Assembly: GCA_036675425.1 (NCBI GenBank)
Contig: JAKFFB010000055.1
Location: forward strand, 1-61,789
Direction of reading: 5' to 3'
From: SCTD01 sp036675425
GTDB lineage: Bacteria; Actinomycetota; Actinomycetes; Mycobacteriales; SCTD01
DNA length: 61,789 nt
Part shown: piece by piece, positions 15,168 through 23,957 of the stretch
Layout of the letters: each line of letters begins with the position of its first letter
Numbering within the stretch: the stretch's first letter is position 1
Position numbers and translations under genes: made by a program
The notes under the pieces: model-generated
Told to the model about the DNA's origin: nothing
Seen by the model: only the letters and a program-made list of their open reading frames with translations
Database searches by the model: none

Positions 15168-17570
15168 GTGGCAGTGCCGTCGGACGCCCGATCGGGAACG
15201 GCTGCCCCCGGCGAGCCGGCCGTCGTCGCGCCTGCGGACGGGCCCGCGGTCGAGGTCGAGGTCTCCGGAGCGGCGCCCGCGACGGACGACACCGCCGTAC
15301 CCCCTGACGGTCCTGTCCGCGGTGAGGGAGCCGGACCGCCCTCGGGGCGCCGGGTGCGCGCGCGGCTGGCGCGGCTCACGGCGGCCAAGGCCGGCGCGGT
15401 CCCGCCGGTGCTCGAGCCGCTGACCCGGACGATCCGCAGCAGCCATCCCAAGGCCGAGCTGCGTCCGATCGTGCGCGCGTACGAAGTGGCCGAGCACTGC
15501 CACGAGGGGCAGCGCCGCCGCAGCGGAGACCCGTACATCACGCACCCGCTCGCGGTCACGACGATCCTGGCCGAGCTCGGCATGGACACCACGACGCTCG
15601 TGGCGGCGCTGCTGCACGACACCGTCGAGGACACCATGCTCACCCTCGACGACATCCGGCGCGAGTTCGGCGACGACGTCGCCCATCTCGTCGACGGCGT
15701 CACCAAGCTCGACAAGGTGCAGTTCGGCGAGGCCGCCGAGGCCGAGACGATCCGCAAGATGGTCGTGGCGATGGCGCGCGACCCCCGCGTGCTGGTCATC
15801 AAGCTCGCCGACCGGCTGCACAACATGCGGACGCTGCGCTGGGTGCCGCAGCACAAGCAGGAGCGCACCGCCCGGCAGACGCTGGAGATCTTCGCGCCGC
15901 TGGCCCACCGGCTCGGCATGAACACCCTCAAGTGGGAGCTCGAGGACCTCGCGTTCGCGACGCTCTACCCGAAGCGGTACGACGAGATCGTCCGGCTGGT
16001 CGCCGAGCGCGCGCCGTCGCGCGACACCCAGCTGGCCCAGGTCGTCGAGCGGATCAGCGAGGACCTCAGGGCGGCCAAGATCAAGGCGACGGTCACCGGC
16101 CGCCCGAAGCACTACTACTCGATCTACCAGAAGATGATCGTCCGCGGCCGCGACTTCACCGACATCTACGACCTGGTCGGCATCCGGGTGCTCGTCGACG
16201 ACGTCCGCGACTGCTACGCCGCGCTCGGCACGGTGCACGCCGCCTGGTCCCCGGTGCCCGGCCGGTTCAAGGACTACATCGCGATGCCCAAGTTCAACAT
16301 GTACCAGTCGCTGCACACGACGGTCATGGGCCCGCAGGGCAAGCCGGTAGAGCTGCAGATCCGCACCGAGGAGATGCACCGCCGCGCGGAGTACGGCATC
16401 GCGGCGCACTGGAAGTACAAGGAGGGCGGACACGCCCCCACGCCGGTCAAGGGCGACGACATGGCGTGGCTGCGCCAGCTGCTCGACTGGCAGCGCGAGG
16501 CCGCCGACCCGGGCGAGTTCATGGACTCGCTGCGCTTCGACCTGCACTCCACCGAGGTCTTCGTCTTCACGCCGAAGGGCGACGTCGTGTCGCTGCCGGC
16601 AGGCGCCACCCCCGTCGACTTCGCCTACTCCGTCCACACCGAGGTCGGGCACCGCTGCATCGGCGCGCGCGTCAACGGCCGGCTGGTGCCGCTGGAGTCG
16701 CCTCTCGACAACGGCGACGTGGTCGAGGTCTTCACCAGCAAGGCCGAGAACGCCCACCCCTCCCAGGACTGGCTGCAGTTCGTCAAGAGCCCGCGGGCGC
16801 GCAACAAGATCAAGCAGTGGTTCGCCAAGGAGCGCCGCGAGGACGCCGTCGACAGCGGCAAGGACGCCATCGCGCGAGCGGTCCGCAAGCAGGGCCTGCC
16901 CCTGCAGCGGCTGCTCGCCGGTGAGGCGCTGCCCAACCTCGCCAAGGAGCTCCACCTCACCGACGTCTCCGCGCTCTACGCCGAGGTCGGCGAGGGACGG
17001 GTGTCCGCGCAGCACGTCGTGCAGCGGATCATGGCCGGGCTCGGCGGCACCGAGGGCGCCGTGGAGGACCTCGCCGAGACGGCGGTCCCGACCAAGCCGG
17101 TCCGCCGACCGCGCCCGGTCGGCGACCCGGGCATCGTCGTCAAGGGCGTCTCGGACGTCTGGGTCAAGCTCGCGCGCTGCTGCACCCCGGTGCCCGGCGA
17201 CGACGTCGTCGGCTTCGTGACCCGCGGCCGCGGCGTGTCCGTGCACCGCGGCGACTGCGTCAACGCCGGTCCGCTGCTGGCCGAGCAGGACCGCGTGGTC
17301 GAGGTCGAGTGGGCCCCGACGCAGGGGTCGATGTTCCTCGTCGCGATCCAGGTCGAGGCGCTCGACCGCACCCGGCTGCTCTCGGACGTGACGCGGATGC
17401 TGTCCGACGCCCACGTGAGCATCCTGTCCGCGACCGTGACGACGACCCGGGACCGCGTCGCCGTCTCCCGCTTCACCTTCGAGATGGCCGACCCCAAGCA
17501 CCTTGGCCACCTGCTCACCCAGGTCCGGAACGTCGAGGGCGTCTACGACGCCTACCGCGTCACCAGCTGA
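15168..17570 (+). CDS. relA: Bifunctional (p)ppGpp synthetase/hydrolase, Rel/SpoT family
   Basis: Stringent-response enzyme that makes and degrades (p)ppGpp. 800 residues. After a ~70-residue Pro/Ala-rich disordered N-terminus comes the HD hydrolase domain (ITHPLAVTTILAEL, LLHDTVEDT). The synthetase domain follows (RGRDFTDIYDLVGIRV, YQSLHTTVMGP, VELQIRT), with RFKD at the position that is RxKD in bifunctional enzymes. Then come TGS (VFVFTPKGDVVSLPAGATPV), a zinc-finger region (ARCCTPVPGD) and a C-terminal ACT domain. GTG 15168 is preceded by AGGA with a 7-base gap and fits the promoter. It converges on the cyclophilin gene across a large palindrome. Confidence 0.94.
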   Translation: MAVPSDARSGTAAPGEPAVVAPADGPAVEVEVSGAAPATDDTAVPPDGPVRGEGAGPPSGRRVRARLARLTAAKAGAVPPVLEPLTRTIRSSHPKAELRPIVRAYEVAEHCHEGQRRRSGDPYITHPLAVTTILAELGMDTTTLVAALLHDTVEDTMLTLDDIRREFGDDVAHLVDGVTKLDKVQFGEAAEAETIRKMVVAMARDPRVLVIKLADRLHNMRTLRWVPQHKQERTARQTLEIFAPLAHRLGMNTLKWELEDLAFATLYPKRYDEIVRLVAERAPSRDTQLAQVVERISEDLRAAKIKATVTGRPKHYYSIYQKMIVRGRDFTDIYDLVGIRVLVDDVRDCYAALGTVHAAWSPVPGRFKDYIAMPKFNMYQSLHTTVMGPQGKPVELQIRTEEMHRRAEYGIAAHWKYKEGGHAPTPVKGDDMAWLRQLLDWQREAADPGEFMDSLRFDLHSTEVFVFTPKGDVVSLPAGATPVDFAYSVHTEVGHRCIGARVNGRLVPLESPLDNGDVVEVFTSKAENAHPSQDWLQFVKSPRARNKIKQWFAKERREDAVDSGKDAIARAVRKQGLPLQRLLAGEALPNLAKELHLTDVSALYAEVGEGRVSAQHVVQRIMAGLGGTEGAVEDLAETAVPTKPVRRPRPVGDPGIVVKGVSDVWVKLARCCTPVPGDDVVGFVTRGRGVSVHRGDCVNAGPLLAEQDRVVEVEWAPTQGSMFLVAIQVEALDRTRLLSDVTRMLSDAHVSILSATVTTTRDRVAVSRFTFEMADPKHLGHLLTQVRNVEGVYDAYRVTS

Positions 17571-17581
17571 CCTGCCCAGAA

Positions 17582-17652
17582 CCGCGACGATCTTCGTCGT
17601 GTTGTGGGCCGCTCCCGCGTAGGGAGCCACAACAGGACGAAGATCGTCGCGG
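17582..17652. repeat. 71-base palindrome between convergent genes (family 2)
   Basis: Arms of 26 bases (17582-17607 and 17627-17652) match with a single mismatch; their ends read CCGCGACGATCTTCGTC and GACGAAGATCGTCGCGG. A short inner stem GCTCCC/GGGAGC (17611-17616/17622-17627) closes the loop. Located between the stops of rel (+) and the cyclophilin gene (-), it could end transcription in both directions, but there is no T-run and the stem is unusually long. It may instead be a REP-like mobile palindrome. Its sequence is unrelated to the 4311 family. Confidence 0.8.
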
Positions 17653-17658
17653 AGGTGG

Positions 17659-18516
17659 CTAGGCCGCCTTGGGCTTGGCGCGCAGCGTCGTGATCTGCAC
17701 CGGGGTGTTGGGCTTGCCGTCGCCGACGCCGTTGGACTCGTCCGAGCCGGCGGCCGCGATCTCCTCGAGCACCTCGAGGCCGGACACGATCTTCCCGAAC
17801 GGCGTGTAGTTCGGCGGCAGCGCGCTGTCCTCGTAGACGAGGAAGAACTGGCTGCCGTTGGTCGCCGGGCCGGAGTTGGCCATCGCGACCGTGCCGCGCT
17901 CGTACGTCGCGCCCTCGAGGTTCTCGTCCTTGAAGGAGTAGCCCGGGCCGCCGTTGCCGGAGCCGTCCGGGCTGCCGCACTGCAGGACGCTGATGCCCTC
18001 GGTGGTGAGCCGGTGGCACGGGGTGTCGTCGAAGTACTTGAAGTGCGCGAGCGAGCGCAGGTTGTTGGCCGTGCAGGGGGCCTTCGCGCTGTCCATCTCG
18101 AAGACGATGTCGCCCTGGTTGGTCGCGATGGTCACCAGGAAGACCTGCTTGGTCTCGACGCCCTCGGTCGGCGGCAGCTCGACCTCGCGGGTCGCAGGCG
18201 TGTCGGTCTTGGGGTACTCGCAACCCGGGTCGCCGGCCGCCGCGGGCGACGCCGCGGTCGAGGGCGCCACGCTGCCGGTGGGGGCCGCGCTGGCCGGAGC
18301 CGACGCGCTCGGCTGGGCCGTCACGTCCGGCTCGTCGTCCCCGCCGCCGACGCTCACCGCGGCGGCGATGGCCGCACCGGCGATGAGCAGGACGGCGACG
18401 ACGCTCGCGATGATCGCCTGGCGCTGCTTCTTGCGCTGGGCGGCCGCTGCCCGGCGGGCCGCCTGACGCTCGGCCCGCTGCCGGGCGAGCTCCTTCTCGC
18501 GCTTGCTGCTCGCCAC
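17659..18516 (-). CDS. Membrane-anchored cyclophilin-type peptidyl-prolyl isomerase
   Basis: 285 residues. A very basic N-terminus (KREKELARQRAERQAARRAA) precedes one membrane helix (IIASVVAVLLIAGAAIAAAV), and then a Ser/Ala/Pro linker and a cyclophilin domain outside the membrane. Cyclophilin hallmarks: FEMDSAKAPCTANNLRSL, CHRLTTEGISVLQCGSPDG, GTVAMANSG and GSQFFLVYED; the usual FHR is CHR here. It probably helps fold exported proteins. GTG 18516 is set by AGGAGG nearby. The same gene occupies this place after rel in many actinobacteria. Confidence 0.9.
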   Translation of the reverse strand: MASSKREKELARQRAERQAARRAAAAQRKKQRQAIIASVVAVLLIAGAAIAAAVSVGGGDDEPDVTAQPSASAPASAAPTGSVAPSTAASPAAAGDPGCEYPKTDTPATREVELPPTEGVETKQVFLVTIATNQGDIVFEMDSAKAPCTANNLRSLAHFKYFDDTPCHRLTTEGISVLQCGSPDGSGNGGPGYSFKDENLEGATYERGTVAMANSGPATNGSQFFLVYEDSALPPNYTPFGKIVSGLEVLEEIAAAGSDESNGVGDGKPNTPVQITTLRAKPKAA

Positions 18517-18619
18517 GCTTGTCCTCCTGCTGGTTCTGCGTCGGGTCCTACCGGCTCGCGCGCCTGCGCGGCGCCCGGAGTCTAGGGAATCCCACTGGGG
18601 TCCGTGCGGGGAACGCCGC

Positions 18620-18625
18620 TAGGCT
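18620..18625 (+). promoter_or_regulatory. -10 box upstream of the metallo-hydrolase/hisS/aspS operon
   Basis: TAGGCT, about 70 bases before GTG 18694. The 177-base divergent gap (18517-18693) holds nothing else I can identify. Confidence 0.45.
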
Positions 18626-18693
18626 CGGGTCACCGTCCGGTACCGATCGGCGGTCACCTCGTCACTTCCTGGCGACCTACCGAGAGGACGTCC

Positions 18694-19398
18694 GTGCTCG
18701 TCCGCGGGTTCCCCGCCCAGGCCTTCGACACCAACTGCTACGTCGTCGCGCCCGGACAGGGCGAGGAGTGCGTCGTGGTCGACCCGGGGATCGGGGTCGA
18801 GCAGCAGCTCGACGACCTGCTCCGCGAGCACGACCTCAAGCCCGTCGCCGTCCTGCTGACGCACGGCCACATCGACCACACCTTCTCGGTCACCCCGGTC
18901 GCCGGCGCCCGCTGCATCCCCGCCTGGATCCACCCGGACGACCGCGACCAGCTCGCCGACCCGGTGAAGTACCTCTCCGCCGGCTCCTCCCAGCTGTTCG
19001 GCGGCCGGCTGGAGTGGACCGAGCCGGAGGACGTGCGCCTGCTCGACCCGGCGGAGCCGCTCGAGATCGCGGGCCTGCGGATCGCGGTGGACTGGGCGCC
19101 CGGCCACACCCCGGGCTCGGTGGTGTTCCGGCTGCCCGGCGACGAGGCCGACGGCGAGGCGGGAGCTCCCGTGCTGCTCTCCGGCGACGTGCTGTTCGCC
19201 GGGTCGATCGGCCGCACCGACCTGCCCGGGGGCAGCTGGGAGCAGATGCAGGCCTCGCTCGCCGGAGTGATCCTGCCGATGAGCGACGAGACCGTCGTGC
19301 TGCCCGGCCACGGCCCGGCGACGACGATCGGCCGTGAGCGCGCGGCGAACCCGTTCCTGCAGGACCTGCCGCCGGCACCGCCGTCGCGGGGACTGTGA
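18694..19398 (+). CDS. MBL-fold metallo-hydrolase (glyoxalase II-like)
   Basis: 234-residue cytoplasmic metallo-beta-lactamase fold protein. The dinuclear metal site motif THGHIDH (HxHxDH), the later DWAPGHTPGSV, SGDVLF and PGHGPATT all match glyoxalase II-type hydrolases. The substrate is unknown; hydroxyacyl-glutathione is unlikely because actinobacteria mostly use other thiols. GTG 18694 is preceded by GAGAGGA. Its stop overlaps hisS (GTGA), a widely conserved arrangement. Confidence 0.88.
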   Translation: MLVRGFPAQAFDTNCYVVAPGQGEECVVVDPGIGVEQQLDDLLREHDLKPVAVLLTHGHIDHTFSVTPVAGARCIPAWIHPDDRDQLADPVKYLSAGSSQLFGGRLEWTEPEDVRLLDPAEPLEIAGLRIAVDWAPGHTPGSVVFRLPGDEADGEAGAPVLLSGDVLFAGSIGRTDLPGGSWEQMQASLAGVILPMSDETVVLPGHGPATTIGRERAANPFLQDLPPAPPSRGL

Positions 19399-20663
19399 TG
19401 GTGGGGTTCCGCGCGCCCAAGGGCGTGCCGGACTACGTCCCGCCGCGCTCGGAGCACCTGCTCGCGGTGCGCGAGGCGATGGCCGCGCCGCTGCGGCTGG
19501 CCGGCTACGGCTACCTCGAGCTGCCGGTCTTCGAGGACACCGCGCTGTTCGCCCGCGGCGTCGGTGAGACGACCGACGTCGTGAGCAAGGAGATGTTCAC
19601 CTTCGTCGACAAGGGCGACCGCTCGATCACGCTGCGCCCGGAGGGCACCGTCGGCGCCGTCCGCGCCGTCCTCGAGGCCGGGCTGGAGCGCGGCGCGCTG
19701 CCGGTGAAGCTCTGGTACGCCGGGCCGATGTTCCGCTACGAGCAGCCGCAGTCCGGTCGCCAGCGGCAGTTCACCCAGGTCGGCGCCGAGGCGCTCGGCT
19801 CCGACGACCCCGCGCTCGACGCCGAGCTCATCGCGCTGGCCGACACGGCCTACCGCTCGCTCGGCCTGAACCAGACCGTGCTGCACCTGGCGACCCTCGG
19901 CGACCCCGAGGACCGCACCGACTACAGCCGCGCGCTCCGGGAGTGGCTGCAGCCGCGCGTCGGCGGGCTGGACGCCGAGACCGACAGGCGGATCGAGCTC
20001 AACCCGCTGCGCGTGCTCGACGACAAGCGCCCCGAGGTCCGGGAGGCAACGGCCGACGCCCCGCTGCTGACCGACGTCATCGGCCCGGATGCGAAGGCGC
20101 ACCACGAGGCGGTCCGCCGCCACCTGACCGATCTCGGCGTCGCGTTCGTCGACGACCCCCGGTTGGTCCGCGGGCTCGACTACTACCGGCGCACCACCTT
20201 CGAGTTCATCCACCCGCTGCTGGGTGCGCAGTCCACGATCGGCGCCGGCGGGCGGTACGACGGGCTGTCCGAGGCGATCGGCGGTCCGCCGCTGCCCGGC
20301 ATCGGATGGGCGCTCGGGGTCGACCGGACCCTGCTCGCGCTCGAGGCCGAGGGGGTGCTGCCGGCGGAAGCGCCTCGCGCGCAGGTCTTCTTCGTCCCGC
20401 TGGGCGCCGCAGCCAAGGCCCGCTCCGTGGCGCTCGTCGGGCAGCTCCGTGCTGCCGGCATCGCCGCCGACCTCGCCTACGGCGACCGCGGGATGAAGGG
20501 CGCCATGAAGGCCGCGGACCGGAGCGGAGCGGCGTACGCCGTCGTCCTCGGCGACCGCGACCTCGAGGCCGGCGAGGCCCAGCTCAAGGACCTGCGCGAG
20601 CACGCTCAGGTCGCCGTACCTCTCGATGCGCTCGTCGAGACTCTCAGGAAGAAGCTGCAGTGA
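19395..20663 (+). CDS. hisS: Histidyl-tRNA synthetase
   Basis: Class II aminoacyl-tRNA synthetase charging tRNA-His. 422 residues. Motif 1 region (APKGVPDYVPP), motif 2 (KLWYAGPMFRYEQPQSGRQR, with QFTQVGAE following), the His-specific motif LVRGLDYYRRTTFEF, and motif 3 GIGWALGVDR are present, followed by the anticodon-binding domain (QVFFVPLG). The start is GTG 19395, or ATG 19398 one codon later; both overlap the previous stop. Its TGA overlaps the aspS GTG. Confidence 0.96.
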   Translation: MMVGFRAPKGVPDYVPPRSEHLLAVREAMAAPLRLAGYGYLELPVFEDTALFARGVGETTDVVSKEMFTFVDKGDRSITLRPEGTVGAVRAVLEAGLERGALPVKLWYAGPMFRYEQPQSGRQRQFTQVGAEALGSDDPALDAELIALADTAYRSLGLNQTVLHLATLGDPEDRTDYSRALREWLQPRVGGLDAETDRRIELNPLRVLDDKRPEVREATADAPLLTDVIGPDAKAHHEAVRRHLTDLGVAFVDDPRLVRGLDYYRRTTFEFIHPLLGAQSTIGAGGRYDGLSEAIGGPPLPGIGWALGVDRTLLALEAEGVLPAEAPRAQVFFVPLGAAAKARSVALVGQLRAAGIAADLAYGDRGMKGAMKAADRSGAAYAVVLGDRDLEAGEAQLKDLREHAQVAVPLDALVETLRKKLQ

Positions 20664-22420
20664 TCCGCACCCACGAGGCCGGGACGCTCCGCGAGGAGCA
20701 CGCCGGCACGACCGTCACCCTGACCGGCTGGGTGGCCCGTCGGCGCGATCACGGCGGTGTGGCCTTCCTCGACCTGCGCGACCGCAGCGGCATCGCCCAG
20801 GTGGTGATCCGCGACGAGGCCGTCGCGCACGGCTTGCGCAACGAGTACTGCCTGAAGGTGACCGGCGAGGTCAGCCTCCGCCCGGCGGGCAACGAGAACG
20901 ACGCCCTGCCGACCGGCCGCGTCGAGGTCGTCGCCACCGAGGTCGAGGTGCTCAGCGAGGCCGCGCCGCTGCCCTTCCCGATCGACGACCACGTCGAGGT
21001 GGGGGAGGAGGCGCGGCTGCGGCACCGCTACCTCGACCTGCGCCGCTCCGGCCCCGCCGCGGCGATGAAGCTGCGCAGCGACGTCAACCGCGCTGCCCGC
21101 GAGGTGCTGCACGCCGAGGGCTTCCTCGAGATCGAGACCCCGACGCTGACCCGGTCCACCCCCGAGGGCGCGCGCGACTTCCTCGTGCCCGTGCGGCTGC
21201 AGCCGGGCAGCTGGTACGCCCTGCCGCAGTCGCCGCAGCTGTTCAAGCAGCTGCTCATGGTCGCCGGCATGGAGCGCTACTACCAGATCGCCCGCTGCTA
21301 CCGGGACGAGGACTTCCGTGCCGACCGGCAGCCGGAGTTCACCCAGCTCGACATCGAGATGAGCTTCGTCGAGCAGGACGACGTCATCGCGATCGGCGAG
21401 CAGGTCGTCGCCGCGCTGTGGGCGCTGATCGGCGTCGAGATCCCGCTGCCGATCCCGCGGATCACCTACGCCGAGTCGATGCGGCGCTACGGCAACGACA
21501 AGCCCGACCTGCGCTTCGGCTGCGAGCTCGTCGAGTGCACGGACTACTTCGCCGACACGCCCTTCCGCGTCTTCCAGGCGCCGTACGTCGGCGCTGTCGT
21601 GATGCCGGGCGGTGCCTCTCAGCCGCGCAAGCAGCTCGACGCCTGGCAGGAGTGGGCCAAGCAGCGCGGCGCGCGCGGCCTGGCGTACGTGCTGGTGCAG
21701 GAGGACGGCACCCTCACGGGCCCCGTCGCCAAGAACCTGTCCGAGACCGAGCTGGGCGGCCTGGCCGCCCACGTCGGGGCGTCCCCCGGTGACTGCGTCT
21801 TCTTCGCCGCCGGCGAACCGGGTCCGTCCCGCGGCCTGCTGGCCGCCGCGCGCCTGGAGATCGGCGCCCGCTGCGGGCTGATCGACGAGAGCCGCTGGGA
21901 GTTCGTCTGGGTCGTCGACGCGCCGCTGTTCGAGCCGGCGGGGGAGAGCGGCGACGTCGCGGTCGGTGGCGGCGCCTGGACCGCGGTGCACCACGCGTTC
22001 ACCTCGCCCAAGCCCGAGTGGATCGACCGGTTCGAGGACGACCCCGGCGCCGCGCTCGCCTACGCGTACGACATCGTCTGCAACGGCAACGAGATCGGCG
22101 GCGGATCGATCCGCATCCACCGCAAGGACGTGCAGCAGCGCGTCTTCGACCTGATGGGCATCGGGGCGGAGGAGGCGCAGGAGAAGTTCGGCTTCCTGCT
22201 CGACGCCTTCTCCTACGGCGCCCCTCCCCACGGCGGCATCGCCTTCGGCTGGGACCGCGTCGTGATGCTGCTCGCGGGGGCCCCGTCGCTGCGCGACGTC
22301 ATCGCCTTCCCCAAGACCGGGGCGGGCTTCGACCCGCTCACGGGCGCGCCGACCCCGATCACGGAGCAGCAGCGCAAGGAGGCCGGCGTCGACGCCGTCC
22401 CGGAGCCCCCGGCGAGCTAG
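20660..22420 (+). CDS. aspS: Aspartyl-tRNA synthetase (bacterial type)
   Basis: 586 residues, full length. N-terminal OB anticodon-binding domain (GWVARRRDHGGVAFLDLRD), motif 2 (QIARCYRDEDFRADRQPEFT), the bacterial-specific GAD insertion domain (about residues 290-420), and motif 3 GIAFGWDRVVML. Whether it is discriminating or also charges tRNA-Asn cannot be settled here. GTG 20660 overlaps hisS. The stop TAG shares bases with the stop of the convergent acyltransferase, so the two 3' ends overlap by 4 bases. Confidence 0.96.
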   Translation: MIRTHEAGTLREEHAGTTVTLTGWVARRRDHGGVAFLDLRDRSGIAQVVIRDEAVAHGLRNEYCLKVTGEVSLRPAGNENDALPTGRVEVVATEVEVLSEAAPLPFPIDDHVEVGEEARLRHRYLDLRRSGPAAAMKLRSDVNRAAREVLHAEGFLEIETPTLTRSTPEGARDFLVPVRLQPGSWYALPQSPQLFKQLLMVAGMERYYQIARCYRDEDFRADRQPEFTQLDIEMSFVEQDDVIAIGEQVVAALWALIGVEIPLPIPRITYAESMRRYGNDKPDLRFGCELVECTDYFADTPFRVFQAPYVGAVVMPGGASQPRKQLDAWQEWAKQRGARGLAYVLVQEDGTLTGPVAKNLSETELGGLAAHVGASPGDCVFFAAGEPGPSRGLLAAARLEIGARCGLIDESRWEFVWVVDAPLFEPAGESGDVAVGGGAWTAVHHAFTSPKPEWIDRFEDDPGAALAYAYDIVCNGNEIGGGSIRIHRKDVQQRVFDLMGIGAEEAQEKFGFLLDAFSYGAPPHGGIAFGWDRVVMLLAGAPSLRDVIAFPKTGAGFDPLTGAPTPITEQQRKEAGVDAVPEPPAS

Positions 22421-23826
22421 GCCGTCGTCCGGGCCTCGTCGGAGGCGGCGGCGACCAGCTCGGCCAGGCAGGCACGGAGGTGCATCGCCAGCTCGCCCAG
22501 GTCGGGCAGCTTGTCGGCGTCGCCCAGCAGGCCGTAGGTGACCGCGCCGTTGTAGCTGACGATCGCGATCGCGAGCGTGTGCTCAGGGGCGAGGAAGGCC
22601 AGCGGCGCCAGCTCCTCGAGCTCGCGGCCGAGCATGTAGATCGGCACCTGCGGGCCGGGCACGTTGGTGACCAGCAGGTTGTACATCCGGCTGCTGAAGC
22701 CCAGGCGTGACGCCCGGGCGAGAACCGCTGGGGGCAGGGCGTTCTCGATCGACGTCATGACCTTCGCCCCCTGCGCCTGCTTCGACGTCTTGAGGTGCTC
22801 CATCGACGCGCGCACGAGGGACAGCCGGGCCACCGGGTCGGTGATCCCGACGGGCAGCGGGGCGGTCATGATCGTGATCTCGTTGCCGGCGGCGCCCTCC
22901 TTCTCCGAGGTGCGGACCGACACCGGCACGCAGGCCTTGAGGCGGACCCCGTCGACCTCCTCGCCGTGGCCGGCCAGGTAGCGCCCGAGCGCTCCGGACA
23001 CCGCGGTCAGGACGACGTCGTTGACGGTCGCGCCGAAGGCGGCCTTCACCTTCTTGTAGTCGGCCAGCTCCGTGCGCACCACCTCGACCCGGCGGTGCGG
23101 GCCGGGCTTGCGGTTGAGCATGCTCGGCGGAGCGCCGGACACGATCGGGGCTGCCGCGGCACCGAGTGCCTGCAGCACGTCGGTCACCTCCTCGACGGCC
23201 TGCCTCGGGTGCACGGCCAGCGAGGCGCCGCGGGTGCCGAGCTGGACGAGGTTGCGGACTGCGCCTCGTACGCCGTGGGCGAGCAGGCCGACGGTGCCCG
23301 GCGTGGGAGCGGGCGTCCAGGGCGCCTGCTCGACCTTCGTCGGCTCGGGGGAGAGGTCGAACAGCGCGGTCAGCAGGTCGACGCCGCCGACGCCGTCGAT
23401 CATGGCGTGGTGGGTCTTCGCGACGATGGCGAAGCGCCCGTCGGCGAGTCCCTCGACCAGCCACATCTCCCACAGCGGCTTGGTGCGGTCGAGCCGCTGC
23501 GAGAGCACGCGGGAGGTGAGGGTGAGCAGCTGCTCGTGGCTGCCGGGCGACGGGAGCGCGGTGTGCCGTACGTGGTAGCCGACGCGGAAGTCGGGATCCT
23601 CCACCCACATGGGGCGCCCCGTGCCGAAGGGCATCTCGACGAGCTTCTGCCGATAGCGGGGTACGAGGGTCAGCCTCGAGGCGATGTGCTCCCGGAACTC
23701 CTCGCCCGTCGGCGGGGGACCGGAGAAGACCCCGAGCCCGCCGATGTGCATGTGCGCGCCGCCGTCCTCCTGGTGCAGGAAGCCGGCGTCGATGCTGGTC
23801 AGCCGGTCGAGGTGCGCCTGTGCCAT
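22417..23826 (-). CDS. Wax ester synthase/diacylglycerol acyltransferase family protein
   Basis: 469-residue WS/DGAT enzyme, predicted to esterify diacylglycerol or long-chain alcohols with acyl-CoA for storage lipid. The catalytic HHxxxDG motif is intact as HHAMIDG (His139, His140, Asp144). The C-terminal signature NVPGPQVPIYMLG and the NDVVLTAVSGALGRYL segment are typical. ATG 23826 follows a GGAGG. A hairpin upstream separates it from the heptad-repeat gene, so it is probably expressed alone. Neutral-lipid synthesis is inferred from the family; some members act on other alcohols. Confidence 0.92.
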   Translation of the reverse strand: MAQAHLDRLTSIDAGFLHQEDGGAHMHIGGLGVFSGPPPTGEEFREHIASRLTLVPRYRQKLVEMPFGTGRPMWVEDPDFRVGYHVRHTALPSPGSHEQLLTLTSRVLSQRLDRTKPLWEMWLVEGLADGRFAIVAKTHHAMIDGVGGVDLLTALFDLSPEPTKVEQAPWTPAPTPGTVGLLAHGVRGAVRNLVQLGTRGASLAVHPRQAVEEVTDVLQALGAAAAPIVSGAPPSMLNRKPGPHRRVEVVRTELADYKKVKAAFGATVNDVVLTAVSGALGRYLAGHGEEVDGVRLKACVPVSVRTSEKEGAAGNEITIMTAPLPVGITDPVARLSLVRASMEHLKTSKQAQGAKVMTSIENALPPAVLARASRLGFSSRMYNLLVTNVPGPQVPIYMLGRELEELAPLAFLAPEHTLAIAIVSYNGAVTYGLLGDADKLPDLGELAMHLRACLAELVAAASDEARTTA

Positions 23827-23904
23827 GTCGCCTCCGTTGCGCGGTGATTCCCGCGACATGCTGACGCACCGCCCGCCCCTGCTCGCGAGCGACCCCTCCC
23901 ACGC

Positions 23905-23941
23905 CGACGCCCCGCCGGCCGAGGTGGCCAGCGGGGCGTCG
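23905..23941 (-). terminator. GC-rich hairpin after the heptad-repeat gene
   Basis: Sixteen-base arms (23905-23920 and 23926-23941, ends CGACGCCCCGC/GCGGGGCGTCG) with one mismatch and a 5-base loop, 17 bases past the stop at 23958. Without a T-run, as is common in GC-rich actinobacteria. Confidence 0.6.
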
Positions 23942-23957
23942 GGACGTGCGGGACGAG

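Noticed and set aside
15129..17630. 833-codon minus-strand frame opposite rel
   Set aside because: Val/Leu/Asp/His-rich antisense shadow; the plus-strand rel gene is certain.
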